From NCBI GenBank assembly GCA_041485845.1, contig JBGPKH010000564.1, positions 1 through 6,000 on the forward strand: 6,000 bases of DNA, written 5' to 3'. Below are positions 1 through 5,966 of the stretch, piece after piece. How positions within the stretch are numbered: position 1 is the first letter of the stretch; every line of letters begins with the position of its first letter. The translations under genes and the position numbers were made by a program. Under the pieces are notes generated by a model. It was not told where the DNA came from. It did not search any database and was given only the letters and a program-made list of their open reading frames with translations. The stretch comes from OMOG01 sp041485845. GTDB taxonomy: Bacteria > Acidobacteriota > Terriglobia > Bryobacterales > Bryobacteraceae.

Positions 1-160
1 AGCCAACGCCGGCGCCCAGGGTCTGCCCGTCTTGCCAGCTCAATCGCAACACCCGACCACTTCTGCCGACTCGTTGTTCGCCGCTGCCGTTTTCACCGCG
101 CTGATCCCTCCCGCCGCCCTCCCCCACTGTCTGAATCGCAGGGAGCAGGCGAGTCAGAAC
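1..160. other. Left-edge region without a supportable gene
   Basis: No complete gene is seen here. Plus-strand frame 2 is open from the left edge with GC-rich third positions (about three quarters by hand count over the first 53 codons), so it could be the tail of an upstream gene. However, its first stop is only at 329-331, past the promoter at 161-189 and inside the next gene, and the peptide after about codon 50 looks like noise. Frame 1 is open to a TAA at 184-186 but is arginine-rich and unconvincing. Frame 3 stops early. The minus strand shows only frames that are antisense shadows of the gene downstream. Confidence 0.5.
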
Positions 161-189
161 TTGACATTCTCCCGATGCCGCCGTAACAT
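161..189 (+). promoter_or_regulatory. Sigma70-like promoter of the BNR-repeat gene
   Basis: A perfect TTGACA -35 box at 161-166 is followed, after exactly 17 bases, by TAACAT at 184-189. The second box matches the TATAAT consensus at 4 of 6 positions, including the important first, second and last bases. Transcription would start near 196, giving a leader of about 30 bases before the ATG at 228. The fit of position, spacing and the ribosome binding site downstream makes this a believable promoter, although it is predicted from sequence alone. Confidence 0.6.
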
Positions 190-212
190 GTCTCGATCTC
201 TACAACTTCACC

Positions 213-219
213 TAAGGAG
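213..219 (+). promoter_or_regulatory. Ribosome binding site of the BNR-repeat gene
   Basis: TAAGGAG lies 8 bases before the ATG at 228. This is near-consensus sequence and spacing. It fixes the start at 228 and argues against the out-of-frame ATG at 188, which falls inside the promoter. Confidence 0.75.
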
Positions 220-227
220 CATAACCT

Positions 228-1289
228 ATGCGTCGCGTAGTGCTTGGCCTTGCGCTCACTTGCTCGGCCGTTCTTGTTGTTACCCCGCCAGCTCTGGCCC
301 AGGGAGGACCGCCGCCCGGCTTTGTGAATAAGCTCGGGCACGAAATCGATGTCCGGTCCGCGGGCCGTGTCCTCGCCGACGAACTCAAGGCTAACAACCA
401 TGTGATATTGCCGGACGCCAGTACTCCGGCGCCGGGGGGCTCCACCGTGCCGCAGATCCATCTCCGCGGCGGCAACCTCCAGGTAAACGACCCAACTGAG
501 GATTACATCCAGATCTTCCCGACCTTCCGGCCGTTCGTACACGCCACACAGAGCGAAACTTCCGCAGCGGCTTTCGGCCGCAACATAGTCGTCACCTATA
601 ACGACTCGGCCGGTTTTCACCTCAGTCTGATCCCACCGCTGGTCGTCGATCGCGTTCAACTTTCCGGCTTCGCGGTATCGAATGATGGCGGCCAGACCTG
701 GAAGAGCGGGTTCATGCCGCCTTCCGTGGGTGGAACCGACACCTACGGCGATCCATCCGTCGGCGTCGATCGGCACGGCGTCTTCTACTTCGCCAACCTC
801 GGCGCCGATGCTACTCATTTTACGATCCAGGTAAACAAATCCACCGATGGCGGAAACACCTGGAGCCCGGGGGTTGTCGTGCAAGAGGACGACGGAAGCG
901 ACAAGGAATGGCTTGCCGTGGGTCCCGACCCCGTCAACAAGAACCGGGACAATGTCTACGTAACCTGGACCAGTTTCCAGCCGGCTGCCTGTGAACTACG
1001 GTTCGGACGTTCGACCGATGGAGGCGCGACGTGGTCGGCCAAGACGATTTTCGTGCCAACGGCCAATCCGAACCCCACGTTTCCCCAGGAGTGCCTGCAG
1101 TTCTCGAATCCCACCGTGGACCAGAAAACCGGAACTCTCTACGTTCCCTTCCTCCGCTTCAGCAATGCGGAGCAGGATTTCATTCAGATGCTGATCTCGG
1201 ACGATGCCGGCGATACGTTCCGGTTTGCAGCGTTCAATATTCCCGGAGCACCAGACCCAACGGTTATGCCGGTTACCCAACCGGGTTAA
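228..1289 (+). CDS. N-terminal 353 residues of the BNR/Asp-box protein
   Basis: This is the part that would be translated if the TAA terminates. Residues 1-24 form a classical signal peptide: MRR, a hydrophobic core, and an A-L-A cleavage site before QGG. After a proline- and glycine-rich linker come four of the six Asp-boxes (residues 151-158, 205-212, 262-269 and 324-331). Asp-boxes sit on turns between propeller strands and are structural rather than catalytic, so they do not define a substrate. The product would end at T-Q-P-G in the middle of the propeller and would probably not fold fully. The start is well supported by the ribosome binding site at 213-219 and the promoter at 161-189. 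The substrate and biological role are unknown. Confidence 0.6.
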   Translation: MRRVVLGLALTCSAVLVVTPPALAQGGPPPGFVNKLGHEIDVRSAGRVLADELKANNHVILPDASTPAPGGSTVPQIHLRGGNLQVNDPTEDYIQIFPTFRPFVHATQSETSAAAFGRNIVVTYNDSAGFHLSLIPPLVVDRVQLSGFAVSNDGGQTWKSGFMPPSVGGTDTYGDPSVGVDRHGVFYFANLGADATHFTIQVNKSTDGGNTWSPGVVVQEDDGSDKEWLAVGPDPVNKNRDNVYVTWTSFQPAACELRFGRSTDGGATWSAKTIFVPTANPNPTFPQECLQFSNPTVDQKTGTLYVPFLRFSNAEQDFIQMLISDDAGDTFRFAAFNIPGAPDPTVMPVTQPG

Positions 1290-1304
1290 TACACCTCGTG
1301 CGGC

Positions 1305-2003
1305 TTGTCCAGCGGCTCCCCCAACATTCGACTCACTATCCATGGGTCCTTGAACCCGGGTCCGGGCTTGTTCGGCTTCCCGAGATATGTCAACGCCTCT
1401 CGAATGACGTTGCAGCCGGCTATCGCCGCACGCAACGGGAAGGTGTATCTGGCGTGGAGCAACTCGACCAGCCTTACTTTTGGCGACCAAGCCGGGAACT
1501 CGAATATTCTGTACATCGGTTCCAACGATGGTGGGAACACGTGGACCGCTCCAAGCACGGTGAATCCGGTGGTGGCCGGCGACATACACCATGTACTGCC
1601 ATCGCTGGCGATCGATCAAGACCCGAACGACGTCCACATCACGTACTATACGCAGCATGGCAACGGGAGTATCGATCTCGACATGGCCAATTCGCACGAT
1701 GGCGGCGGCAGCTTCCCGGTCAGCCGGACGGTTCGCGTGACCAGCACGTCATTCGATCTCCCTCCCACGAACGTCCGGTTGTCCGATGCGCCTTTCTTTA
1801 ACTCGACCAACTACGACCGCCTGATTCAGCAGTGCTACGCTCTGGGCGAGTACCAAAGCGTCACTACGGCCAACGGAAGCGTCTACGCCGCATGGGGCGA
1901 CATGCGGAATTTGATCATGCAGCCGGTCAACGCACTGGACCCCATTTCGGGCCTGATCCATCCGCAGGAAGATGTATTTTTTCAGAAGGTGAAGGCGCAA
2001 TAG
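1305..2003 (+). CDS. C-terminal part of the BNR/Asp-box protein, downstream of the internal stop
   Basis: The frame resumes directly after the TAA and stays open to 2003. Homologous-looking sequence begins at 1290 (Y-T-S-C-G), before the first possible start, a TTG at 1305. No ribosome binding site precedes that TTG, so independent translation is unlikely. The segment carries two further Asp-boxes, a clear one at full-length residues 432-439 and a degenerate one at 489-496. It ends with a tail containing G-E-Y-Q-S-V and a W-G-D-M-R-N stretch, which looks like the closing blade of the propeller. The protein reads as well conserved and shows no further frameshift or stop, so the interruption is recent or is an error in the sequence. 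It is best treated as the back half of the gene starting at 228, not as a separate gene. Confidence 0.45.
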   Translation: MSSGSPNIRLTIHGSLNPGPGLFGFPRYVNASRMTLQPAIAARNGKVYLAWSNSTSLTFGDQAGNSNILYIGSNDGGNTWTAPSTVNPVVAGDIHHVLPSLAIDQDPNDVHITYYTQHGNGSIDLDMANSHDGGGSFPVSRTVRVTSTSFDLPPTNVRLSDAPFFNSTNYDRLIQQCYALGEYQSVTTANGSVYAAWGDMRNLIMQPVNALDPISGLIHPQEDVFFQKVKAQ

Positions 2004-2148
2004 AATGTTTCGCCTGGGGGAACCTGAGGGTATCTGGCGGGCTCAGCGCAGTGATTGACTGAGGCATCTGCGAAGTCTCGCGGATTCTCCCGGCGCAGCC
2101 GCACCCAAATGCGGTGGACTGTGGGCCGCTGTTGGCGTGTGGCGCGCG
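2004..2148. other. Convergent intergenic gap, no clear terminator
   Basis: This 145-base stretch separates two genes that converge. Only weak inverted repeats were found: CCGCA/TGCGG at 2099-2103 and 2110-2114 with a 6-base loop, and CTCAG/CTGAG at 2042-2046 and 2059-2063 with a 12-base loop. Neither is followed by a T-run on either strand, so no intrinsic terminator can be claimed. Termination may depend on Rho. Confidence 0.5.
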
Positions 2149-5100
2149 CTAGTAGTAGAACTTGATGGCGACCAGGAGGGTGCGATTACCTCCGGCGGTG
2201 GTGATCTGGCCGAAGGTGGTGCCTCCAAAACTGGTATTGGGGTTGCCCCATTGCGGCGTGTTGGTCACGCTGTAGGCCTCCAGACGCACCTGGATGGATT
2301 TCTTCTCCTTGATGGTGAAGTTCTTCATGAGGGTGGCGTCTTCGTTCACGATATTCGGTCCGCGATAGGTGGCGAGCATGCGGGGCGCGGAGCCGAAGAC
2401 GTCGGCGGGCGGCGTGGTGAACGCGGCCACGTTGAAATAGTTATTCAGCTTGTCGCGGACCGGGCCAGGCATGCTCGGGTCGCCGACCAGGTTGGGACGC
2501 TGGCCGGCTCCGTCCATGAGGTTGCCGGAGGCGAGCGTGACCTGCAACGGGGTGCGGGAACTGGCGGAAACGATGGAGCTCAATTCCCATCCGCCGAGCA
2601 GGCCGTCGAGCACGCGGTTCATGCTGCTTCCGAAGGTCCGGCCGCGGCCGATGGGCAACTGGTAAGCGAAGCTGACCACCAGGCGCTGCGGCACGTCGAA
2701 TGCCGCGAGCGAACGCTCCTGGCGGAAATCGAAGAGGTTCTGGATGCTGGATGCGATGGCGGCCCACTCCACATCGCTGCCGGCCTCGTCGGTATCGCTG
2801 ATCATCTTGGAGATGGTGTAGTGCGCGATCACGCTCAGGCCGCGGGAAAAGCGCTTCTCATATTTGAACTGCAACGAGTGGTAGCTGGAGTCGCCGTTAT
2901 TCTGCGGCGCGCGGTAGCCGCCGGCGCCGGTGTACCCAACATAGGGCCGCAGCAGACGGTTGTAGGCAATGGTGGGCTGGTTGTAGGAGGTGGCGGTGGG
3001 ATTGGTGATGATCCCGTAGAACGGGTTCGGCACCTGTGCGTTGAGCGCGGTGCGGCCTAGTTTCCAGTAGCTCGGGTCAAGTTTGGTGAGGCTCGAAGCG
3101 GCACCGCTCGAATCGCCGAAATACAGGTGCGTGCCTTTGCTGGCGGAGTAGTTCAGCTCCACCACGCCGCGCCCCGGCACCTCGCGCTGGATGGAGAAGT
3201 TCCATTGCTGGTATTGCGGGTTTTTGTCCGTGGGCAAAGGCGTGCCCGCGCCACGGCCCAGAAAGAACAGCGGATCGCGGCCCGGCGGATAGGTCAGGCC
3301 CACGGGCCACGGGTTGGCGAAGGTGGCATACTGCGTACGGCCGCTATCCAGGCTCCACGGGACCGAAGAATCGGTGAAGCCGAACGCCGTTCCGATTTCG
3401 CCTTTGATGGTGTGGCGCGAGGCGGTGTAGAAGAGGCCGTAGGCGGTGCGGATGGAGGTTTTGTTGTTGAGGGCGTAGGCGATGCCTAATCGCGGCTGGA
3501 CGTTGTTCCAGTCGCCATCGTAGGGAGAGCGATGGTTGGCGTCGGCGAAGCGCATCAGGCCTTTCATATTGGGAAAGATGGCCTTCAGGGTGGGATTGTC
3601 GGCCAGCGGATAGGGTGCGGCGAGGTCGAGCCAGTTCATGCGGTTGAAGCGGTCGGTGCGCGGAATGTCGAAGTCGTAGCGGACACCTATGTTGATGGTC
3701 AGCTTGCGGCTGATCCGCCAGTCGTCGTTGATGTAAGTGCCGAAATACCCGGAAGATTGGCAGGTGGGGTAGTCGATCGACATCACGCCGCCGCTGCCAC
3801 AGCCGAGCAGGGCCGAGGCGAGACCGTCGCCCTGGCTGGAACTGGATACCAGTGGATTCTGCGAGGTGGCGCCGCGGCTGAAGGTAAAGCTGCCGTTCGG
3901 CGTATTCGGCTGGAAGTAGTTCTCGTGCATGAGCCGGTACTCGGCGCCGGTCTTGATGGTGTGGGAACTGAGGATCTTGGTGAGGGCGCCGGATGCCTGG
4001 TAAACGTCCTCATAGCGGTGGATGATGGCGTATCCGCCGGCGCCCATCGCCCGGTAGCTGGTTGTGGTGTACAAGGGGAATGCCAGAACTCCCGCGGCTT
4101 GAACCAGCTTGGTCACACCCAGTTCTTTCACCGCGTCGAAGCCCATGCTGAGCGGGTCGCGGACTCCTTTCGCGCGCAGTACGCTCAGGCGCCCGGCGAT
4201 CACCGTGGTGGGGCTTTGGGTACGGGTGTAGTCCATGACGAAATTCTGCGAACGGCTGAAGCCGGGGTTGCCGTTGTGCGAGATGTTCCCGGTCAGGTTG
4301 GCGACGCCGCTCCAGCCCCAGTCCACGGAGTAGCGCGAGGAGAGGCGCTGCCGGTCCGAGATGTTGTGGTCGATTTTGGCGTCGATCTTGTTGCCGGCGC
4401 CGGGCGTGCTGCCCTGGGCGAACCAGTTGTTGGCGTGCGTGAAGGCGTTGCCCGCCGAGGTAGGCGCCGGGAAGTACTTGTTGAAGGCCTGCGCGATGGG
4501 GTTCAGGCGCGACGCCTGGATGATGTTGCCCGGGATGGGATTGCGCAAGGTGTTGCCGCCGGCGTCGACGAAGGTGCTGTAGGGATCGTAGATGGGAACC
4601 AGGTTTCCGTTGGCGAGGCGGGTATCGGAAAAGTCGCCCGCCAACTGCTGCGCCGTGGGAACGCTGGCGGTGGTAGTGGTCGCGGAGAGCTGCTTGTAAC
4701 GGTCGAAATCGGCGAAGAAGAAGGTGCGGTTTTTGCCGTTGTAGACCTTCGGGACGTAGACCGGGCCGCCGATGGTGCCGCCGAACCAGTTGCGGTGGGA
4801 ATCGGCGAGAGGGCTGTTGCGGGAGTTGGAGAACCAGTTGTTGGCGTTGAGGGCGGTGTCGCGGCGGAAATAGTAGACCACGCCGTGGACCTGGTTGGTG
4901 CCGCTCTTGGACACCATGTTGATGATGGTGCCCCCGGTGTTGCCAAACTCGGCGCTGAAATAATTGGTCTGGACCTTGAACTCCTCAATTACGTCGGACG
5001 TCGGGGTGTATTTGACATCGGTAATGCCGCCGTTCTGCTCGATTCCGGTCAGGGCCGAGCCGTCCAGGACCACCTCCGAGGAGTTATTGCGGACTCCGTT

Positions 5101-5604
5101 GGAGATGAAGCTGACGCCGCCGACGCTGCCGGTGATCCCGGGCGCCAGCAACACCAGGGAGAGCGGGTTGCGGCCGCTGTTGGGGGTGGATTGGATAAAG
5201 CGGTTCTCCACTACCTGCCCGAGGGTTGCCGATGTGGTATTCAGCAACGGCGCGGAGCCCGTCACCTCGACGGTGGTGGCGATTTCGCCGACGGTGAGCG
5301 CGATGTCCAGGGTCGCCTGCTGCTGCACTTCCAGCCGGAAGGCGGGCTGGGAGGCTTTGTGGAAGCCGGTTGCCTCGACCGTTACCACGTACGTGGCGGG
5401 AGGGAGGCCGGGGAATACGTATCGGCCGGAGGTATCGGCGGTGGTGGGGTAATCCACGTTGCGGTCAACGTCGGTGGCGATGACCTTGGCATTCGGCACG
5501 GCGGCCTGGGTGGGATCCGTGATGGTTCCTCGAATCGACCCGGTAAACGTCTGAGACCAGGCAACGAGACAGGAAAAGACGAGACACAACTGAAGCTTTC
5601 GCAT
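2149..5604 (-). CDS. Oar-like TonB-dependent outer-membrane receptor with carboxypeptidase-regulatory-like domain
   Basis: This complete 1151-residue protein should sit in the outer membrane and import a ligand using energy passed on by TonB-ExbB-ExbD. Residues 1-17 form a short signal peptide with likely cleavage at A-W-S before Q. Residues about 22-105 form a carboxypeptidase-regulatory-like beta-sandwich (G-S-I-R-G-T-I-T-D start; S-G-R-Y-V-F-P-G-L-P-P-A-T-Y core). A V-E-V-T-G-S-A-P-L-L hinge at 112-121 leads into the plug (to about 235), ending in the family-typical G-G-T-I-I-N-M-V-S-K-S-G-T-N-Q. The rest is the barrel, with the familiar F-G-G-T-I-G-G-P segment (274-281), a Q-W-N-F-S-I-Q-R-E segment near 800 and Q-L-P-I-G-R-G-R near 970. 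It ends in F-Y-Y, the aromatic C-terminus used by barrel assembly. The length is normal for the acidobacterial Oar-like group. The start is supported by AAGGGG six bases upstream. The ligand cannot be told from the sequence; a polysaccharide or peptide is possible. No break or frameshift was seen. Confidence 0.93.
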   Translation of the reverse strand: MRKLQLCLVFSCLVAWSQTFTGSIRGTITDPTQAAVPNAKVIATDVDRNVDYPTTADTSGRYVFPGLPPATYVVTVEATGFHKASQPAFRLEVQQQATLDIALTVGEIATTVEVTGSAPLLNTTSATLGQVVENRFIQSTPNSGRNPLSLVLLAPGITGSVGGVSFISNGVRNNSSEVVLDGSALTGIEQNGGITDVKYTPTSDVIEEFKVQTNYFSAEFGNTGGTIINMVSKSGTNQVHGVVYYFRRDTALNANNWFSNSRNSPLADSHRNWFGGTIGGPVYVPKVYNGKNRTFFFADFDRYKQLSATTTTASVPTAQQLAGDFSDTRLANGNLVPIYDPYSTFVDAGGNTLRNPIPGNIIQASRLNPIAQAFNKYFPAPTSAGNAFTHANNWFAQGSTPGAGNKIDAKIDHNISDRQRLSSRYSVDWGWSGVANLTGNISHNGNPGFSRSQNFVMDYTRTQSPTTVIAGRLSVLRAKGVRDPLSMGFDAVKELGVTKLVQAAGVLAFPLYTTTSYRAMGAGGYAIIHRYEDVYQASGALTKILSSHTIKTGAEYRLMHENYFQPNTPNGSFTFSRGATSQNPLVSSSSQGDGLASALLGCGSGGVMSIDYPTCQSSGYFGTYINDDWRISRKLTINIGVRYDFDIPRTDRFNRMNWLDLAAPYPLADNPTLKAIFPNMKGLMRFADANHRSPYDGDWNNVQPRLGIAYALNNKTSIRTAYGLFYTASRHTIKGEIGTAFGFTDSSVPWSLDSGRTQYATFANPWPVGLTYPPGRDPLFFLGRGAGTPLPTDKNPQYQQWNFSIQREVPGRGVVELNYSASKGTHLYFGDSSGAASSLTKLDPSYWKLGRTALNAQVPNPFYGIITNPTATSYNQPTIAYNRLLRPYVGYTGAGGYRAPQNNGDSSYHSLQFKYEKRFSRGLSVIAHYTISKMISDTDEAGSDVEWAAIASSIQNLFDFRQERSLAAFDVPQRLVVSFAYQLPIGRGRTFGSSMNRVLDGLLGGWELSSIVSASSRTPLQVTLASGNLMDGAGQRPNLVGDPSMPGPVRDKLNNYFNVAAFTTPPADVFGSAPRMLATYRGPNIVNEDATLMKNFTIKEKKSIQVRLEAYSVTNTPQWGNPNTSFGGTTFGQITTAGGNRTLLVAIKFYY

Positions 5605-5610
5605 GTTTTG

Positions 5611-5616
5611 CCCCTT
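5611..5616 (-). promoter_or_regulatory. Ribosome binding site of the TonB-dependent receptor
   Basis: On the minus strand AAGGGG precedes the ATG (5604-5602) by 6 bases. This supports the chosen start, which also gives a sensible signal peptide. Confidence 0.65.
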
Positions 5617-5621
5617 ATCGG

Positions 5622-5633
5622 TTGCATATGCAA
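5622..5633. repeat. Perfect 12-bp palindrome in the receptor's 5' leader
   Basis: TTGCATATGCAA is perfectly self-complementary. It is flanked by CGG on the left and, after one extra G, by CCG on the right, so the symmetry extends to a bulged 18-19 base inverted repeat. It lies between the predicted transcription start (about 5639) and the ribosome binding site (5611-5616). It could be an operator that blocks transcription, or a small hairpin next to the ribosome binding site. Its function is inferred from position only. Confidence 0.4.
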
Positions 5634-5645
5634 GCCGCTGGAGTA

Positions 5646-5674
5646 AGACTAAGACATTGAGACGCGGGAGTCAA
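5646..5674 (-). promoter_or_regulatory. Probable promoter of the TonB-dependent receptor
   Basis: On the minus strand TTGACT (5674-5669, 5 of 6 matches to the -35 consensus) is followed by a 17-base spacer and TAGTCT (5651-5646). The latter has only 3 of 6 matches, but these include the key TA start and final T. Transcription would begin near 5639, about 35 bases before the ATG. The -35 box directly abuts the 14-bp palindrome at 5674-5687, as expected for a regulated promoter. The weak -10 box would suit activator dependence. Confidence 0.45.
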
Positions 5675-5687
5675 CCGTAATTACGGT
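5674..5687. repeat. Perfect 14-bp palindrome, candidate operator
   Basis: ACCGTAATTACGGT is exactly self-complementary over all 14 bases. It touches the upstream edge of the predicted -35 box of the receptor promoter and lies in a divergent intergenic region. Its half-site CCGTAATT recurs at 5712-5719. Such symmetry is typical of a dimeric helix-turn-helix regulator, but no regulator gene is in the window and the site resembles no motif I can name with confidence. Confidence 0.5.
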
Positions 5688-5711
5688 ATTGTAATCCTGT
5701 TGTCTGATTTT

Positions 5712-5719
5712 CCGTAATT
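5712..5719 (+). promoter_or_regulatory. Second copy of the CCGTAATT half-site
   Basis: CCGTAATT here repeats the left half of the 14-bp palindrome, 37 bases further along (about three and a half DNA helix turns). A shorter GTAAT also lies between them at 5691-5695. It sits just before the ribosome binding site of the divergent plus-strand gene, so a regulator bound at both sites could control both directions. Eight bases alone could recur by chance; the location is what makes it interesting. Confidence 0.3.
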
Positions 5720-5742
5720 TGACATGGAAGGGCGAGGAAAAC

Positions 5743-5889
5743 ATGGAAAATGGAATTTGTCGCAAGGCGCTGCGCGTCACGGTTTCGGCCGTGTTCCTGG
5801 TTCCGGGTTTTGCCCAAAACATCGGCACGGTGCGGGTGGATGCCAGCCGCGTAATCAATTCGTTCAGAACTCCTGATCTCGCCCAGTAA
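5743..5889 (+). CDS. Truncated secreted protein: signal peptide plus short start of a mature domain
   Basis: The 48-codon frame begins with a good signal peptide (basic R-K and R, hydrophobic V-T-V-S-A-V-F-L-V-P, cleavage near G-F-A before Q). The next residues, I-G-T-V-R-V-D-A-S-R-V-I-N-S-F, look like the first beta-strand of a secreted enzyme rather than a finished peptide. It then ends at a TAA at 5887-5889. GAGGA (5734-5738) and AAGGG (5728-5732) offer ribosome binding 4 and 10 bases upstream. No strong plus-strand promoter was found; TTGTAA and CGTAAT at 5689-5694 and 5713-5718 are a poor pair. The gene is divergent from the receptor and probably shares its control region. I infer a 5' remnant of a larger exported protein, possibly a glycoside hydrolase, cut off near codon 42-48. 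A genuine small secreted peptide is the alternative. Confidence 0.45.
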   Translation: MENGICRKALRVTVSAVFLVPGFAQNIGTVRVDASRVINSFRTPDLAQ

Positions 5890-5966
5890 TTTCTCACAGT
5901 CGGTGAAAACAGAATGAGCCGGAAATGTATTTGCGGAGTGGACGGCAAAAGGTTTAAGAGAGAAGG
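5890..5966. other. AT-richer segment after the truncated gene, possible mobile-element end
   Basis: Hand counting gives about 46% GC for 5881-5960, against about 62% for 5761-5860 inside the secreted-protein gene. No frame continues that protein convincingly. One frame from an ATG at 5914 is open to the window edge (29 codons) and holds five cysteines in a C-x-C-x11-C-x2-C-x-C pattern, but it has no ribosome binding site and may be chance. The segment could be the terminal non-coding part of an insertion element whose gene starts at 5967. Terminal repeats cannot be confirmed because the other end is outside the window. Confidence 0.3.

Larger units (their letters stand above)
228..2003 (+). 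pseudogene. Secreted Asp-box (BNR) repeat protein gene, interrupted by one in-frame stop
   Basis: Read through one TAA at codon 354 (1287-1289), this is a single 591-codon frame ending at the TAG at 2001-2003. Both halves share the same frame and the same protein style. Asp-boxes of the form S-x-D-x-G-x-T-W occur at about residues 151-158, 205-212, 262-269, 324-331 (variant, SDDAGDTF), 432-439 and 489-496 (degenerate, SHDGGGSF). Six Asp-boxes on both sides of the stop are what one expects of one beta-propeller, so this was almost certainly a single gene. A signal peptide points to export. Such proteins are often auto-named exo-alpha-sialidase, but no FRIP-type arginine motif was found, so sialidase activity is not supported. 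The break could be a real nonsense mutation (for example GAA or CAA to TAA), a sequencing error or, least likely, readthrough. Confidence 0.75.

Noticed and set aside
93..884. A 263-codon minus-strand open frame opposite the BNR gene
   Set aside because: It is antisense to the signal peptide and first Asp-boxes of the BNR gene and covers its promoter. It contains no domain I recognise.
1031..1801. A 256-codon frame spanning the internal stop of the BNR gene, possibly a frameshifted continuation
   Set aside because: Its protein shows no Asp-boxes or family features. The true signal lies in one frame on both sides of the stop, so no frameshift is needed.
2096..2116. CCGCA/TGCGG inverted repeat as a terminator for the convergent genes
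   Set aside because: The stem is only five pairs (plus one wobble) and no T-run follows on either strand.
2137..3060. A 307-codon plus-strand open frame opposite the receptor C-terminal half
   Set aside because: It shows the same antisense composition artefact, has no recognisable domain and lies entirely over conserved barrel sequence on the other strand.
3532..5646. A 704-codon plus-strand open frame opposite the receptor gene
   Set aside because: It is antisense to a clearly real, family-typical receptor. Its product is an unbroken run of G, V, A, R, E and D without recognisable domains, as expected from the mirror frame of a GC-rich gene, and it runs past the receptor's start into its leader.
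5719..5724. A perfect TTGACA on the plus strand as the -35 box of the gene at 5743
   Set aside because: The matching -10 position falls on or inside the start codon and has no TATAAT-like sequence at 16-18 base spacing, so it cannot drive that gene.
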